Below the pieces are notes generated by a model. It was not told the DNA's origin. It worked only from the letters and a program-made list of their open reading frames with translations, and did not search any database. Source: G963691885 sp963691885 (GTDB taxonomy: Bacteria; Pseudomonadota; Alphaproteobacteria; UBA8366; Aestuariispiraceae). Taken from it: 64,000 bases of DNA. Each line of letters opens with the position of its first letter. Position 1 is the stretch's first letter. The stretch spans positions 558,001 to 622,000 of the forward strand of contig OY829843.1 in NCBI GenBank assembly GCA_963691885.1, given 5' to 3'. A program made the translations under genes and the position numbers. This document shows, one piece after another, positions 34,789 through 43,210 of the stretch.

Positions 34789-35838
34789 ATGCTGAAGACC
34801 CGCCACCTCCCTGACCTGCGACCATTTTTCCTTCTACTGGCTGTGTCCGGATTGTTTCTAATGACAATTCTGCAATCGGGAACCGCGTTTGCGCAGACCG
34901 CCGAGACCGAGACATCAAAATCCGTCCAGAACGCGATTGTCCGTATCGAGACGATCATCCCGGGAACGGCACGGACAGCGCGCACCCTGGGGCAGAGCCG
35001 CGAAGGGTCGGGTGTCGTCATCGATTCGACCGGTCTGATCCTGACGGTCGGATATCTGATGATGGAAGCATCCGAGGCGACCGTCACATTTGGCACAGGT
35101 GAAAAGGTTCCGGCCAGTATGGTTGCCTATGATCATGAAACAGGGTTTGGACTGCTGAGGACCATCAAGCCGCCCTCGGTGAAACCGATACGCCTCGGTG
35201 ACAGCAGCAATATCGGCGACGGGGATGTATTGCTGGCCCTTTCAGCATCCTTTGATGGCCGTCGTCAGGTCGACGCCTGGCCGGTTCAGATTCTTTCCAG
35301 ACGAACATTCGCCGGTTATTGGGAATATTTGCTGGAGGACGCGATCTTCGCCGCCCCGCCGATGAGGATTTTTGGCGGCGCTGCCCTGCTGGATGAAGAT
35401 GGCACCCTGGTCGGTATCGGCAGTTTGATGGTTAATGACGCAGGACCCGCAGGCGAGCCGGCGCGGGGCAATATGTATATTCCGATCAATTCCCTGAAAC
35501 TCGTCCTTGGCGACCTGCTGGGTGGTGGCCGACCGAGCGATGATGCCTTCCCCTGGCTTGGCGTTATCACAGAAGAGTATAAGGGGCATGTGCTGGTCAC
35601 CTATATTTCGGACGAAAGCCCTGCCCAGCGTGCAGGCGTTCTTGCAGGTGACTTGATTAGAGGAATTGGTGGGGAGCCCATTGACGGCATGGAGGGGTTC
35701 CTCCGCGCCGTTAGAGGTGCAGGACCTGCCGGTGCAAAGGTTCAAATGGACCTCTTGCGTCCAGGCGAAGGGCTATTCAGCCTGGATGTGAACTCCATGG
35801 ACCGCCGAAACTGGCTGCGCTTGCGTCCCGGCAACTGA
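34789..35838 (+). CDS. HtrA/DegP-like PDZ protein lacking the catalytic triad
   Basis: A 349-residue protein with an N-terminal signal or anchor (hydrophobic at about 12-35, ending AFAQ). The trypsin-like S1C fold is recognisable (EGSGVVIDSTGLILTVGYLM...), and a PDZ domain lies at about 252-340 (FPWLGVITEE...DESPAQRAGVLAGDLIRGIGGEPIDGMEGF). Aligned by eye with E. coli DegP, the catalytic His (TNNHVI) is Tyr89, the Asp (SDIALLQ) is Gly119, and the Ser (GNSGGAL) is Phe195, so all three are lost. It is therefore probably a binding or chaperone-like pseudoprotease. The ATG at 34789 was chosen because it precedes the signal sequence. Divergent from uvrD. Confidence 0.82.
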   Translation: MLKTRHLPDLRPFFLLLAVSGLFLMTILQSGTAFAQTAETETSKSVQNAIVRIETIIPGTARTARTLGQSREGSGVVIDSTGLILTVGYLMMEASEATVTFGTGEKVPASMVAYDHETGFGLLRTIKPPSVKPIRLGDSSNIGDGDVLLALSASFDGRRQVDAWPVQILSRRTFAGYWEYLLEDAIFAAPPMRIFGGAALLDEDGTLVGIGSLMVNDAGPAGEPARGNMYIPINSLKLVLGDLLGGGRPSDDAFPWLGVITEEYKGHVLVTYISDESPAQRAGVLAGDLIRGIGGEPIDGMEGFLRAVRGAGPAGAKVQMDLLRPGEGLFSLDVNSMDRRNWLRLRPGN

Positions 35839-35867
35839 CCCTGCACTCTAGTGCAGGGTCAGTTTTG
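35835..35867 (+). terminator. Palindromic terminator overlapping the pseudoprotease stop codon
   Basis: CTGACCCTGCACT, two bases, then AGTGCAGGGTCAG: a perfect 13-bp arm, followed by four T. The 5' arm includes the gene's TGA stop (35836-35838). The downstream GNAT start is only 13 bp further on. Confidence 0.75.
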
Positions 35868-35879
35868 GGGAGGCATTAA

Positions 35880-36584
35880 ATGCAGGACCATGTGAACGCT
35901 TTGGGACAACCGATCGGTGCCCCTGTGGAAGACAGTTTTCCCAAGGCACGGCCACCTAAAACCGAAGTTCATGGCCAATATTGCATGGTCGTTCCAGCCG
36001 ACACCGAGCGTCACACCGAAGGGCTGTTTAAGGCCTTCCAGGAAGATCACGAGAACCGGATCTGGACTTACTTGCCCTATGGCCCCTTTGAAACGGTGGA
36101 AGGGTTCGCTGACTGGATGTCGGCAACCTGCACCGGTGAGGATCCCCTGTTTCACACAATTCTGGACGAAAAGGGTGCGCCCCTGGGGCTTGCCAGTTAT
36201 TTGCGGATTGAACCGACTGCAGGCGTGATCGAGGTGGGACACATAAACTTTGCCCCGCGATTACAGCGCAGTCGATTGGCGACAGAGGCCATGTATTTGA
36301 TGATGAAGCGGGTCTTCGACGAGTTAGGGTACCGCCGCTATGAATGGAAATGCGACGCGTTGAATGCAGGATCGCGAAGGGCTGCCGAGCGGCTTGGTTT
36401 TCAATATGAGGGCTTGTTTCGCCAGGCGACCCATTACAAGGGGCGCAACCGCGACACGGCATGGTACTCAATTCTTGATAGAGAATGGCCAAGCATCTCA
36501 GACGCGTTTCAGACTTGGCTGGATCCAGACAATTTTGATGCAGAGGGCAATCAAAAATCCCGGCTCTCAACGCGTCCCGGGTGA
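35880..36584 (+). CDS. GNAT-family N-acetyltransferase
   Basis: A 234-residue protein of the RimJ/RimL-like acetyltransferase_3 type. The C-terminal two thirds has the GNAT pattern: PLGLASYLRIEPTAGVIEVGHINFAPRLQRSRLATEAMYLMMKRVFDELGYRRYEWKCDALNAGSRRAAERLGFQYEGLFRQA, including the acetyl-CoA binding region (RSRLATEAMYLM) and the N-x-x-SRRAAERLGF signature. Such proteins acetylate ribosomal proteins or small molecules; the substrate cannot be told. GGGGAGG lies 7 bp before the ATG. It is convergent with the ClC gene (4 bp between stops). Confidence 0.88.
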   Translation: MQDHVNALGQPIGAPVEDSFPKARPPKTEVHGQYCMVVPADTERHTEGLFKAFQEDHENRIWTYLPYGPFETVEGFADWMSATCTGEDPLFHTILDEKGAPLGLASYLRIEPTAGVIEVGHINFAPRLQRSRLATEAMYLMMKRVFDELGYRRYEWKCDALNAGSRRAAERLGFQYEGLFRQATHYKGRNRDTAWYSILDREWPSISDAFQTWLDPDNFDAEGNQKSRLSTRPG

Positions 36585-36588
36585 GGCG

Positions 36589-38379
36589 TCACCCGCGGGT
36601 TTCCCGAACGGAGCGTTGGTACGCCACCAACAGATCCCGTTCATGCAGCACGCCAACCAGTTTGCGTGAACCACGGGAATCGACAACGGCGATGTGTTCT
36701 TCCTCCGCCTCCTGCAGAAGGGTGAGGGCCTGTTCGAGATTATCACTGACCGTCACAAGCGGCGGGTTCGTTCGCACAACATCGCGTGCGACCAAATAAC
36801 TGTCGTAAGAATGGTCGAAGGCTGCATCGGACAATTCCGCAAGGGTAATCGTGCCCATCAGCCGGCCATCGTGATCGGTGACAAAGAGCTCTCCATAAGG
36901 CACACGGACCAATTTTTCGCGCATGTCATCCAGCCGTGCGTTATGGGGTATAACTTCATGGTCACTACGCATGATATCCGCGACCAGCCGGGATCGCAGC
37001 ATCGTGGCCTCTCGCCCCCCGCTCAGATTGACGCCCCGCTCTTGCAACTGCCAGGTAAAGAAAGATCTGCCAAAGACCTGCATCATGATCTGGGATGAGA
37101 TCACGGTTGCAATCATAACACCGATCGTCACCGCGTAATCCCCGGTCAGCTCAAACACCATCAGAATTGTGCTCATCGGTGCGCCCAGCACCGCGCCGGC
37201 AACAGCACCAATTCCGATCAATGTGTAGGCGCCATGGCCGGAAGAGAGGTGCGGCTGAAATTCTGTCGCGATCACACCAAAGGCACCGCCAATCATCGCC
37301 CCAACAAACAGGGAAGGTGAAAAGACACCGCCTGCCCCGCCCGTCCCAAGGGTTACTGCCGTCGCCGCTGTTTTCAGAATTGCCAGGATGATCAGCATTT
37401 GAAGGGTGAGCACCTCATTCAGCGCTTCATCCGTCGCCTCATACCCGACCCCCAGAATTTGGGGAAAGAAAATACCGATCGATCCTACAACCAATCCCCC
37501 AAAGGCGGGGCGTGACCAGGCTGGTACCGGCATTTTCAAAGCCGTTTTTCGTACAAAACCGACGGACCATACGAACGCAATCGCCGCGAACGCACTGACA
37601 ATACCGAGAAGGGCGAATGCCGGGAACTCCCAGAATGAGGCGATGTCATGCGGTGGAATGGTGAACGCCGGAAAGTCGCCGAAATAGATGCGTGTCACAA
37701 TGGTTCCGGTTACCGATGCGATCACAACCGGGGCGAAGGAGGCCAGCGCATAACTGCCCATGACAACTTCCAACGCAAAAAACACACCGGCCATCGGCGC
37801 GTTGAAGGAAGCCGCGACACCGGCCGCGACGCCACATCCCAGCAGGGTCTGACGCATCGCGCGATCAAGATGAAGACGTTCGGAAAGCAACCCTGTCAGG
37901 CAAGCCGCCAGATGAACCACCGGTCCCTCGCGCCCGGATGATCCACCGGTTCCGATTGTAATGGCGCTGGTGGCTGCTGCGCCTAACGTACTCTTGTAGT
38001 TAAGGCGCCCGCCTTTCAAGGCAGCCGCTTCCACAACATCGGCAACACCCTGGGGTCTTCGTTCCGGCATAAGGAAGTGGACGATTAATCCAACGAGCAG
38101 ACCGCCACCCGTCGTGGCCACAAGAATGTGCCACCAGGGGATATTGGCGAGGTTGCTGTGAAAAAACTCGGAAGCAAACCCGAAGGTTCCAAATTGGACA
38201 AGGGCGATCAATTCGCGGAAGGCAATCCCGGCACCACCGCCCAGCGCACCCGCAAAGACTGCCAGAGCAGACATGTAAATCTGCTCATTGCGGGCGACAC
38301 GCCCGAGGCTTTTGACCATTGATGCCGGTCGCAGAGATGCCACCGGTTTCCTCCGAACGGGTGACCCCGCATGCGTCAC
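36589..38379 (-). CDS. ClC-family chloride channel/antiporter with CBS domains
   Basis: A 596-residue membrane protein. The ClC channel domain spans about 40-445 with GTGGSSGREGPVVHLAA (the gating glutamate lies in GREGP), FNAPMAGVFFALEVV, and TLGTGGAGGVFSPSLFVGAMIGGAFG. About ten to twelve hydrophobic segments are present. Two CBS domains (about 465-585) form the cytoplasmic C-terminus: DIMRSDHEVIPHNARLDD..., and VVDSRGSRKLVGVLHERDLL. Whether it is a channel or a chloride/proton exchanger cannot be decided. The first frame start is GTG 38379; ATG 38319 is an alternative. Confidence 0.9.
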   Translation of the reverse strand: MTHAGSPVRRKPVASLRPASMVKSLGRVARNEQIYMSALAVFAGALGGGAGIAFRELIALVQFGTFGFASEFFHSNLANIPWWHILVATTGGGLLVGLIVHFLMPERRPQGVADVVEAAALKGGRLNYKSTLGAAATSAITIGTGGSSGREGPVVHLAACLTGLLSERLHLDRAMRQTLLGCGVAAGVAASFNAPMAGVFFALEVVMGSYALASFAPVVIASVTGTIVTRIYFGDFPAFTIPPHDIASFWEFPAFALLGIVSAFAAIAFVWSVGFVRKTALKMPVPAWSRPAFGGLVVGSIGIFFPQILGVGYEATDEALNEVLTLQMLIILAILKTAATAVTLGTGGAGGVFSPSLFVGAMIGGAFGVIATEFQPHLSSGHGAYTLIGIGAVAGAVLGAPMSTILMVFELTGDYAVTIGVMIATVISSQIMMQVFGRSFFTWQLQERGVNLSGGREATMLRSRLVADIMRSDHEVIPHNARLDDMREKLVRVPYGELFVTDHDGRLMGTITLAELSDAAFDHSYDSYLVARDVVRTNPPLVTVSDNLEQALTLLQEAEEEHIAVVDSRGSRKLVGVLHERDLLVAYQRSVRETRG

Positions 38380-38517
38380 CCGTCAGAACAACGCGTGACT
38401 GGTTCAAAGAGACAGCAAAAGGGCTGTTAAACCGAGTACCTAACAAAACATGATTTGAGAAAAGTGGAAACAGGATCTAACCAGAATCCGGCCCCTTCAC
38501 GCTTCACTTTTTGCGGA

Positions 38518-39570
38518 TTAACTCGCCAGAGCCTCGCCTTCTACCTGGGTTTCAAGAACGGTCTGATTGCGCCCATGCCGTTTTGCATAATAGAGACAGG
38601 CATCGGCCCTCTCGACCATTTCGTCAGCCGTATCACCGGGGCGATATTTTGCAACACCCAGCGACAGGGTAATATTGCCCATCGACTCACCGGTCGACCG
38701 GTTTCTGATCTGCCGTGAACTGACCGTGTTGCGGACCCGCTCACAGACCTCTTTGGCTTGTTCAAGCGTCGAGCCCGGAAGTACCAGGGAGAATTCTTCA
38801 CCACCATATCTGGCGGCAAGCTCTTCTTCCCTGACAGAGCTATCAAGAATTTTCGCAACCAACCGCAGAACCTGATCACCCGTCTGGTGACCGTATGTAT
38901 CATTGATTTTTTTGAAGAAATCGATGTCGGTCATGACGATGACCAGGCTACTGCCATCGTCCTCTGCCTTGGAAATTGCCTGAGCCAGGGTAATGTCCAG
39001 CATTTTCCGATTGGCAATTTCAGTCAACGCATCGGTCAGCGCTTCTTTTCTGACATCTGCCAGGTTTTGCCGCAGAGACATGATCTCGGTTGTCGATTCT
39101 TCCAGCCGTTTCTGAAGATCTGAATTCGACACCTGGATTTTCTCGGCCTCCGATGCCAGGGATTTTACGACCGAGGTAATGGCGTCGAGTCCCTGGTCCG
39201 CGGCGAGGTCCGAAAGATTGGATTGCAAAGCGGTCTCGAAATCCTCTGCATTGCCCATCGCGGTCGTGATCGCAGACAAGACTTCGGTCAACTCGAATTC
39301 CATCTTGGCGCCGGTGTCACGCACCAACTGCCCTTCCGCCTCCGGACTCAAATGTTTTTCGTAGAGCTGCAGCGTCAACATCGCCGCTGTTTTCGGATCA
39401 CCAAATTTCATTTTGCTGATGGCTTTGGAAAGCGTTGGATTTTCACCGGTCGCATGGGTGTACCAAACGGCATAATTCACCGGCAGCGGCGGGATATCCA
39501 GTTCCTGCATCTTGGCAAACGCTTCGGACGCAGCCCGAATGGCTTTCTCAGGGGTCTTTGGTTGCGACAC
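38518..39570 (-). CDS. GGDEF-domain diguanylate cyclase
   Basis: A 350-residue protein. The C-terminal GGDEF domain (about 180-345) has the active-site loop RYGGEEFSLVLPG with the DALTEIANRKMLD and TDIDFFKKINDTYGHQTGDQVL signatures, so it should make cyclic di-GMP. The product-inhibition site (RxxD five residues before GGEEF) reads REEE, with the aspartate replaced by glutamate. The N-terminal part (1-145) is soluble with no membrane span, followed by a coiled coil at about 140-180. Start is GTG 39570, with GGGAAAG before it. Regulated input is unknown. Confidence 0.92.
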   Translation of the reverse strand: MSQPKTPEKAIRAASEAFAKMQELDIPPLPVNYAVWYTHATGENPTLSKAISKMKFGDPKTAAMLTLQLYEKHLSPEAEGQLVRDTGAKMEFELTEVLSAITTAMGNAEDFETALQSNLSDLAADQGLDAITSVVKSLASEAEKIQVSNSDLQKRLEESTTEIMSLRQNLADVRKEALTDALTEIANRKMLDITLAQAISKAEDDGSSLVIVMTDIDFFKKINDTYGHQTGDQVLRLVAKILDSSVREEELAARYGGEEFSLVLPGSTLEQAKEVCERVRNTVSSRQIRNRSTGESMGNITLSLGVAKYRPGDTADEMVERADACLYYAKRHGRNQTVLETQVEGEALAS

Positions 39571-39731
39571 GTCTTTCCCGCTTCAGTGAGTTCAAACCAT
39601 GTAGCCGAACAAGCCCGAAACCCGACCGATTCGCAGGGTACCAAGGTAATTCAGATACTATAAAAGTATGAAAGACAAATATAACCCTCAACAGGAAAAA
39701 CAATTAAATGCTGTGAAAACACGAAGATTTT

Positions 39732-39749
39732 AGTCAACGAATGTTGACT
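39732..39749. repeat. Perfect inverted repeat near the thioesterase stop
   Basis: AGTCAAC, four bases (GAAT), GTTGACT. It lies 6 bp beyond the thioesterase stop and about 160 bp upstream of the GGDEF gene. No T tract follows on either strand, so a factor-binding site or transcript hairpin is as likely as a terminator. Confidence 0.5.
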
Positions 39750-39754
39750 GCCAG

Positions 39755-40267
39755 TTAGAATTTATGGCGGCCAAGCCCTATTTTTCGGCCCAAACGATCG
39801 GGAATAGGAAGTTTTTCCTGATCTCTCTTAAGCCTTTCCAAGGCATTGAGCGGGCCTTCCGGCAGTTGCGCAACCCGGCGCGTCTGCATGTTCATATGCA
39901 GACTTAAACACTCATTAGTTGCAGCAAGATAACCTTCTTCCGAGTGATACATTGAGTGAAAGTAATGAATTCGCTTGTCATCGTAGCCAATCAGGCGCGT
40001 TTCAAACCGCAGGCCGTCTCCTTTGCGGACCTCTTTGATATAAGAAACATTCATTTCCGCGGTGAAAGTCGATCCACCTTCCAGTTGCAGGTATTGTTCC
40101 CCCAAGCCAACGTGATCGAGGAAAACATCGGTCGCCCGGTCGAAGGCGAGAACATAGAACGCGACGTTCATATGACCGTTATAGTCAATCCAGCCTGGTT
40201 CGACCGTCAAACTGCTGCGAATCCATCCATCATCCTGCCCGGAGTCTTCTGTAACAAACCTGGTCAT
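39755..40267 (-). CDS. Acyl-CoA thioesterase, hotdog fold
   Basis: A 170-residue protein of the 4-hydroxybenzoyl-CoA thioesterase type. The catalytic region is VEPGWIDYNGHMNVAFYVLAFDRATDVFLDHVG, where the D-x-x-GHMN motif carries the acid residue typical of this family. The hotdog pattern continues with YIKEVRKGDGLRFETRLIGYDDKRIHYFHSM. The frame is open to 40306, but the ATG at 40267 has AGGGG at good spacing. The acyl substrate is unknown. Confidence 0.85.
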   Translation of the reverse strand: MTRFVTEDSGQDDGWIRSSLTVEPGWIDYNGHMNVAFYVLAFDRATDVFLDHVGLGEQYLQLEGGSTFTAEMNVSYIKEVRKGDGLRFETRLIGYDDKRIHYFHSMYHSEEGYLAATNECLSLHMNMQTRRVAQLPEGPLNALERLKRDQEKLPIPDRLGRKIGLGRHKF

Positions 40268-40561
40268 CTGCGGTCCCCTGATACCTGTATGGCCAATTAA
40301 CATCAAATGGCCTCAATAGTTGTCACTTTACGGCATCGTAACCGAGGCATAATTGCAACAGTCCGTTGAAATTATAGACCGTACCACGTGTCAATTCGTG
40401 ATCTCTTGCTTAACTTGCTGGTAGTAAATAAGACGTAGACTTGTGACTGTCGTCACTGGCGCATTCCGGATGCTGTGCCATTGTCAGATCAGGTTGAAGG
40501 TTCCGTATCTGAAAGTAGATTTCGGGCTGATGGTGTCATATTGGATTTTGAGCGTTTTTGT
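40268..40561. other. 294-bp divergent intergenic region
   Basis: Between the thioesterase and mlaA genes. It holds one small dyad, GTGAC-TGTC-GTCAC (40443-40456). Otherwise I see no clear motif or gene; an in-frame extension of mlaA (from 40475) is possible but its sequence is not lipoprotein-like. Confidence 0.5.
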
Positions 40562-41392
40562 ATGAGTGTAGCTGCGAAATTTTGGTCTCTGTTCTCTCGC
40601 TCTTTAGCCGTCGGTTTTCTGTGCCTTACCCTAGCAGCCTGCGCGACCGCACCATCCAATGATGACGGCTTCGGGTATCAACAGCCTTACGACCCGATTG
40701 AGCCGGTAAACTGGGGGATTTGGGAGTTTAACCTGTTCGTCGACAAGGCAATTGTGCGCCCTGTCGCCTCGGTATACGACCTGCTGCCCGGTGGGATTAA
40801 AGACGGCGTTCGTAACTTTCTGCGTAATCTGCGCACCCCGATCATTCTTGCCAACAACCTGATGCAAGGCGATGTCGACGGGGCAATCGATACAACCGGC
40901 CGGTTCATGACCAACACAATTGTCGGACTGGGAGGGGTATTTGACGTCGCATACGGCAATGGCAATGGCATTGAATATCGCGACGAAGATTTTGGTCAGA
41001 CACTGGCGGTCTGGGGTGTGGGCGATGGCCCCTATCTGATGCTGCCCTTGCTTGGCCCGTCGAATGTCCGTGATGCACTGGGCATGGTGCCGGATTACTT
41101 CCTCGACCCGATCAACTGGTGGGCGATGAACACGGACAGCGACACACCGGATTACATCGGCTATGGAACGCTCGGACTGCGCGTAATCGACGGACGGTCA
41201 CGCAATGTCCAACAGCTGGAAGATCTGGAAGCAACATCGCTGGACTTCTATGCGACGGTTCGCAGCTTGTACAAGCAGACACGCACAAGCCAGATTGAAA
41301 ACAGCGGTGGCACCATCCCGTCAGGCGAGCCAGCTGCGAACTTCGATCTTGATCTGGATACGATTGGCGACAGCGCGGCACTTCCCCAATAG
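40562..41392 (+). CDS. mlaA: Outer-membrane lipoprotein MlaA (VacJ)
   Basis: A 276-residue lipoprotein of the MlaA/VacJ family, part of the pathway keeping phospholipids out of the outer leaflet of the outer membrane. The start at ATG 40562 gives a proper lipoprotein signal: hydrophobic stretch then lipobox LTLAAC. The mature protein shows DPIEPVNWGIWEFNLFVDKAIVRPVASVYDLLP, NFLRNLRTPIILANNLMQGD, and the GDGPYLMLPLLGPSNVRDALGMVPDYFLDP segment typical of the family. The frame extends to 40475, which would give a 305-residue form; I think it unlikely. Confidence 0.93.
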   Translation: MSVAAKFWSLFSRSLAVGFLCLTLAACATAPSNDDGFGYQQPYDPIEPVNWGIWEFNLFVDKAIVRPVASVYDLLPGGIKDGVRNFLRNLRTPIILANNLMQGDVDGAIDTTGRFMTNTIVGLGGVFDVAYGNGNGIEYRDEDFGQTLAVWGVGDGPYLMLPLLGPSNVRDALGMVPDYFLDPINWWAMNTDSDTPDYIGYGTLGLRVIDGRSRNVQQLEDLEATSLDFYATVRSLYKQTRTSQIENSGGTIPSGEPAANFDLDLDTIGDSAALPQ

Positions 41393-41455
41393 ACGAAACT
41401 TTTGTAGGCTAGCGCAAAAATTTTCCCGCGTTTTGAAGCCAACAGGATGCCATCT

Positions 41456-42106
41456 ATGACGACGTACCACTTGTCCAAACAGGTCCGGTCCCTCCTCGTT
41501 TTGTCCTCGCTGTTCATGATTATGTGCCTTGCTGTCCTACCGGCACGGGCGGACACTTCAGCCGCCGAAGCGCCGACCGACTTCATTGCCCGCCTTGCAG
41601 ACACCGCCGTTACGACGCTGACATCACCGGCCCTCTCAAAAACCGAGCGTCAGGAAAAATTTCGGGCCCTGTTCACGGAAGGCTTCCATTTACAACGTAT
41701 ATCGGAATTCCTGCTAGGGCCTTATCGGCGGCGGGCTTCTGAAGAAGACATAAAGGCGTTTTCAGAGGCGCTAGAAGATAACGTGGTGGCAACTTATGCA
41801 TGGCGGTTCAAATCTTATGCCGGGCAATCCCTGACTGTTAAGGGCAGCCGGGATGGAAACCGCGGGCAGAAGATTGTCGCAACCCATTTCAATCCGGAAA
41901 ATGGCGGTCCCCCCATACTGGTTGAATGGCGCCTCCTCCCCCATGAGAACACATGGAAAATTCTGGATGTTGCGGTTGAAGGACTTTCTATGGCCGTGAC
42001 GCAGCGCGACGAGTACAACACGATTATCCGACGCAATGGTGGAGAGATCGCGCCTTTGGTTGAGCTAATGAAAAACCAGACAGCGAAGCTGGCCGCGCGC
42101 AACTAA
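41456..42106 (+). CDS. mlaC: Periplasmic phospholipid-binding protein MlaC
   Basis: A 216-residue MlaC/Ttg2D protein with an N-terminal signal peptide (cleaved after PARA). MlaC shuttles phospholipids between MlaA at the outer membrane and the MlaFEDB ABC system at the inner membrane. FTEGFHLQRISEFLLGPYRRRASEEDIKAFSEALEDNVVATYAWRFKSYAGQSLTVKGS and the downstream DVAVEGLSMAVTQRDEYN segment fit the family. ATG 41456 has AGG at about 9 bp; ATG 41447 in frame is an alternative. It starts 63 bp after mlaA. No mlaB, D, E or F is in the window. Confidence 0.88.
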   Translation: MTTYHLSKQVRSLLVLSSLFMIMCLAVLPARADTSAAEAPTDFIARLADTAVTTLTSPALSKTERQEKFRALFTEGFHLQRISEFLLGPYRRRASEEDIKAFSEALEDNVVATYAWRFKSYAGQSLTVKGSRDGNRGQKIVATHFNPENGGPPILVEWRLLPHENTWKILDVAVEGLSMAVTQRDEYNTIIRRNGGEIAPLVELMKNQTAKLAARN

Positions 42107-42142
42107 GTCTGGCCCTCTTCGTGCCGATCCTTTTCACGCAGC

Positions 42143-42754
42143 TTACGCGTCATCAGGTGCTGTGTTTTCCTGTTCTTGATCTTCCCGTTTCTCAACCGAG
42201 CGGCGGGCACCATGAATAAGGCTTTCGACCTGATCCCTCACCCGGTCTTTCACCGAAACATCGAGCGTTGTTTCAAGGTAACAACGCAGGTTTAGCCGGG
42301 CGACGCCGGATCTTTCCGCCTGTCGCGCGTCTGTGCCGGGCAAGGTCTCGAGCGCACGAAACAGGATCGCTTGCTCAACCTGTTCCATCTGTATTTCAAC
42401 CGACTGAACCGTGGCGCGGATCTCATTCGACAGGTCCGGGCCGACCGGACCAATCGGCCCTTTCAATCTGGACCGCAACGCGCGGGTCGCCTGGATCACC
42501 TCATTCCGCCAGGGTGAAACCAATGTATCCAACCGTTTGAAAGCCGCGTCATCGAGGCGAATTCCCATGAATCCCAGCCAACAGGACAACAGCAGCAAAT
42601 TGACGTCGGCGCCTTGCGTGTCTTGCAGATCCAGAGCCGCATTCCGGACTTCCTCTTCCCCATAGACCATCAAGGAGAACTGCCAGAAGGCGTTCTCCAG
42701 GTTGATTTGACCGGGCTGGAACCGATCCGGTGATGGCGGATTTTCGTCTGTCAT
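42143..42754 (-). CDS. TIGR02444 (DUF2390) family protein
   Basis: A 203-residue protein of unknown function. The pattern FWQFSLMVYGEEEVRNAALDLQDTQGADVNLLLLSCWLG near the N-terminus is the signature of the TIGR02444 family. It is predicted soluble and alpha-helical. ATG 42754 has a good AAGGGAAG ribosome-binding site; the frame continues to 42889 but upstream residues look random. It is convergent with mlaC (36 bp between stops). Confidence 0.82.
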   Translation of the reverse strand: MTDENPPSPDRFQPGQINLENAFWQFSLMVYGEEEVRNAALDLQDTQGADVNLLLLSCWLGFMGIRLDDAAFKRLDTLVSPWRNEVIQATRALRSRLKGPIGPVGPDLSNEIRATVQSVEIQMEQVEQAILFRALETLPGTDARQAERSGVARLNLRCYLETTLDVSVKDRVRDQVESLIHGARRSVEKREDQEQENTAPDDA

Positions 42755-42978
42755 TCTTCCCTTACCCGATACACAAGAGAAATACTTGCGATTGGTCGAT
42801 TGCAGATGCGATTCGGACCTTTTCATATAGGAACGAGGCTGGACTGTCGATTTTGGCCCGTTCAGGCGGTTTGCCTGTCGACAATCCACCCAAGCTGCTG
42901 TAGCCCTGATGGGATACTATATCACCCTTTAATTTTGGGTTTTGCTTACAGGACAGGGCCTTTTTTCCGGACCACGCC

Positions 42979-43185
42979 ATGGATGAATCCACAAAAAATC
43001 AGATAAACGAAAAACTGGAAGAATTGCGGATTGAGCACAGTGACCTTGACGCTGTGATCAGCAGACTGTCCGAGGAAGCACCCTTTGATCAGTTGCAGGT
43101 GCAGCGCCTCAAGAAGCGCAAGCTACGCCTCAAAGACGAGATCCTCCGTCTGGAAATAGCCCTGGTACCCGACATCATCGCATAA
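42979..43185 (+). CDS. DUF465 (YdcH-like) family protein
   Basis: A 68-residue protein made almost wholly of a helical hairpin: KLEELRIEHSDLDAVISRLSEEAPFDQLQVQRLKKRKLRLKDEILRLE. This is the DUF465/YdcH pattern. Function is unknown; these small cytoplasmic proteins are widespread in Proteobacteria. Confidence 0.9.
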   Translation: MDESTKNQINEKLEELRIEHSDLDAVISRLSEEAPFDQLQVQRLKKRKLRLKDEILRLEIALVPDIIA

Positions 43186-43210
43186 ATTTTTTTTAAAACG
43201 GTCCCATATC

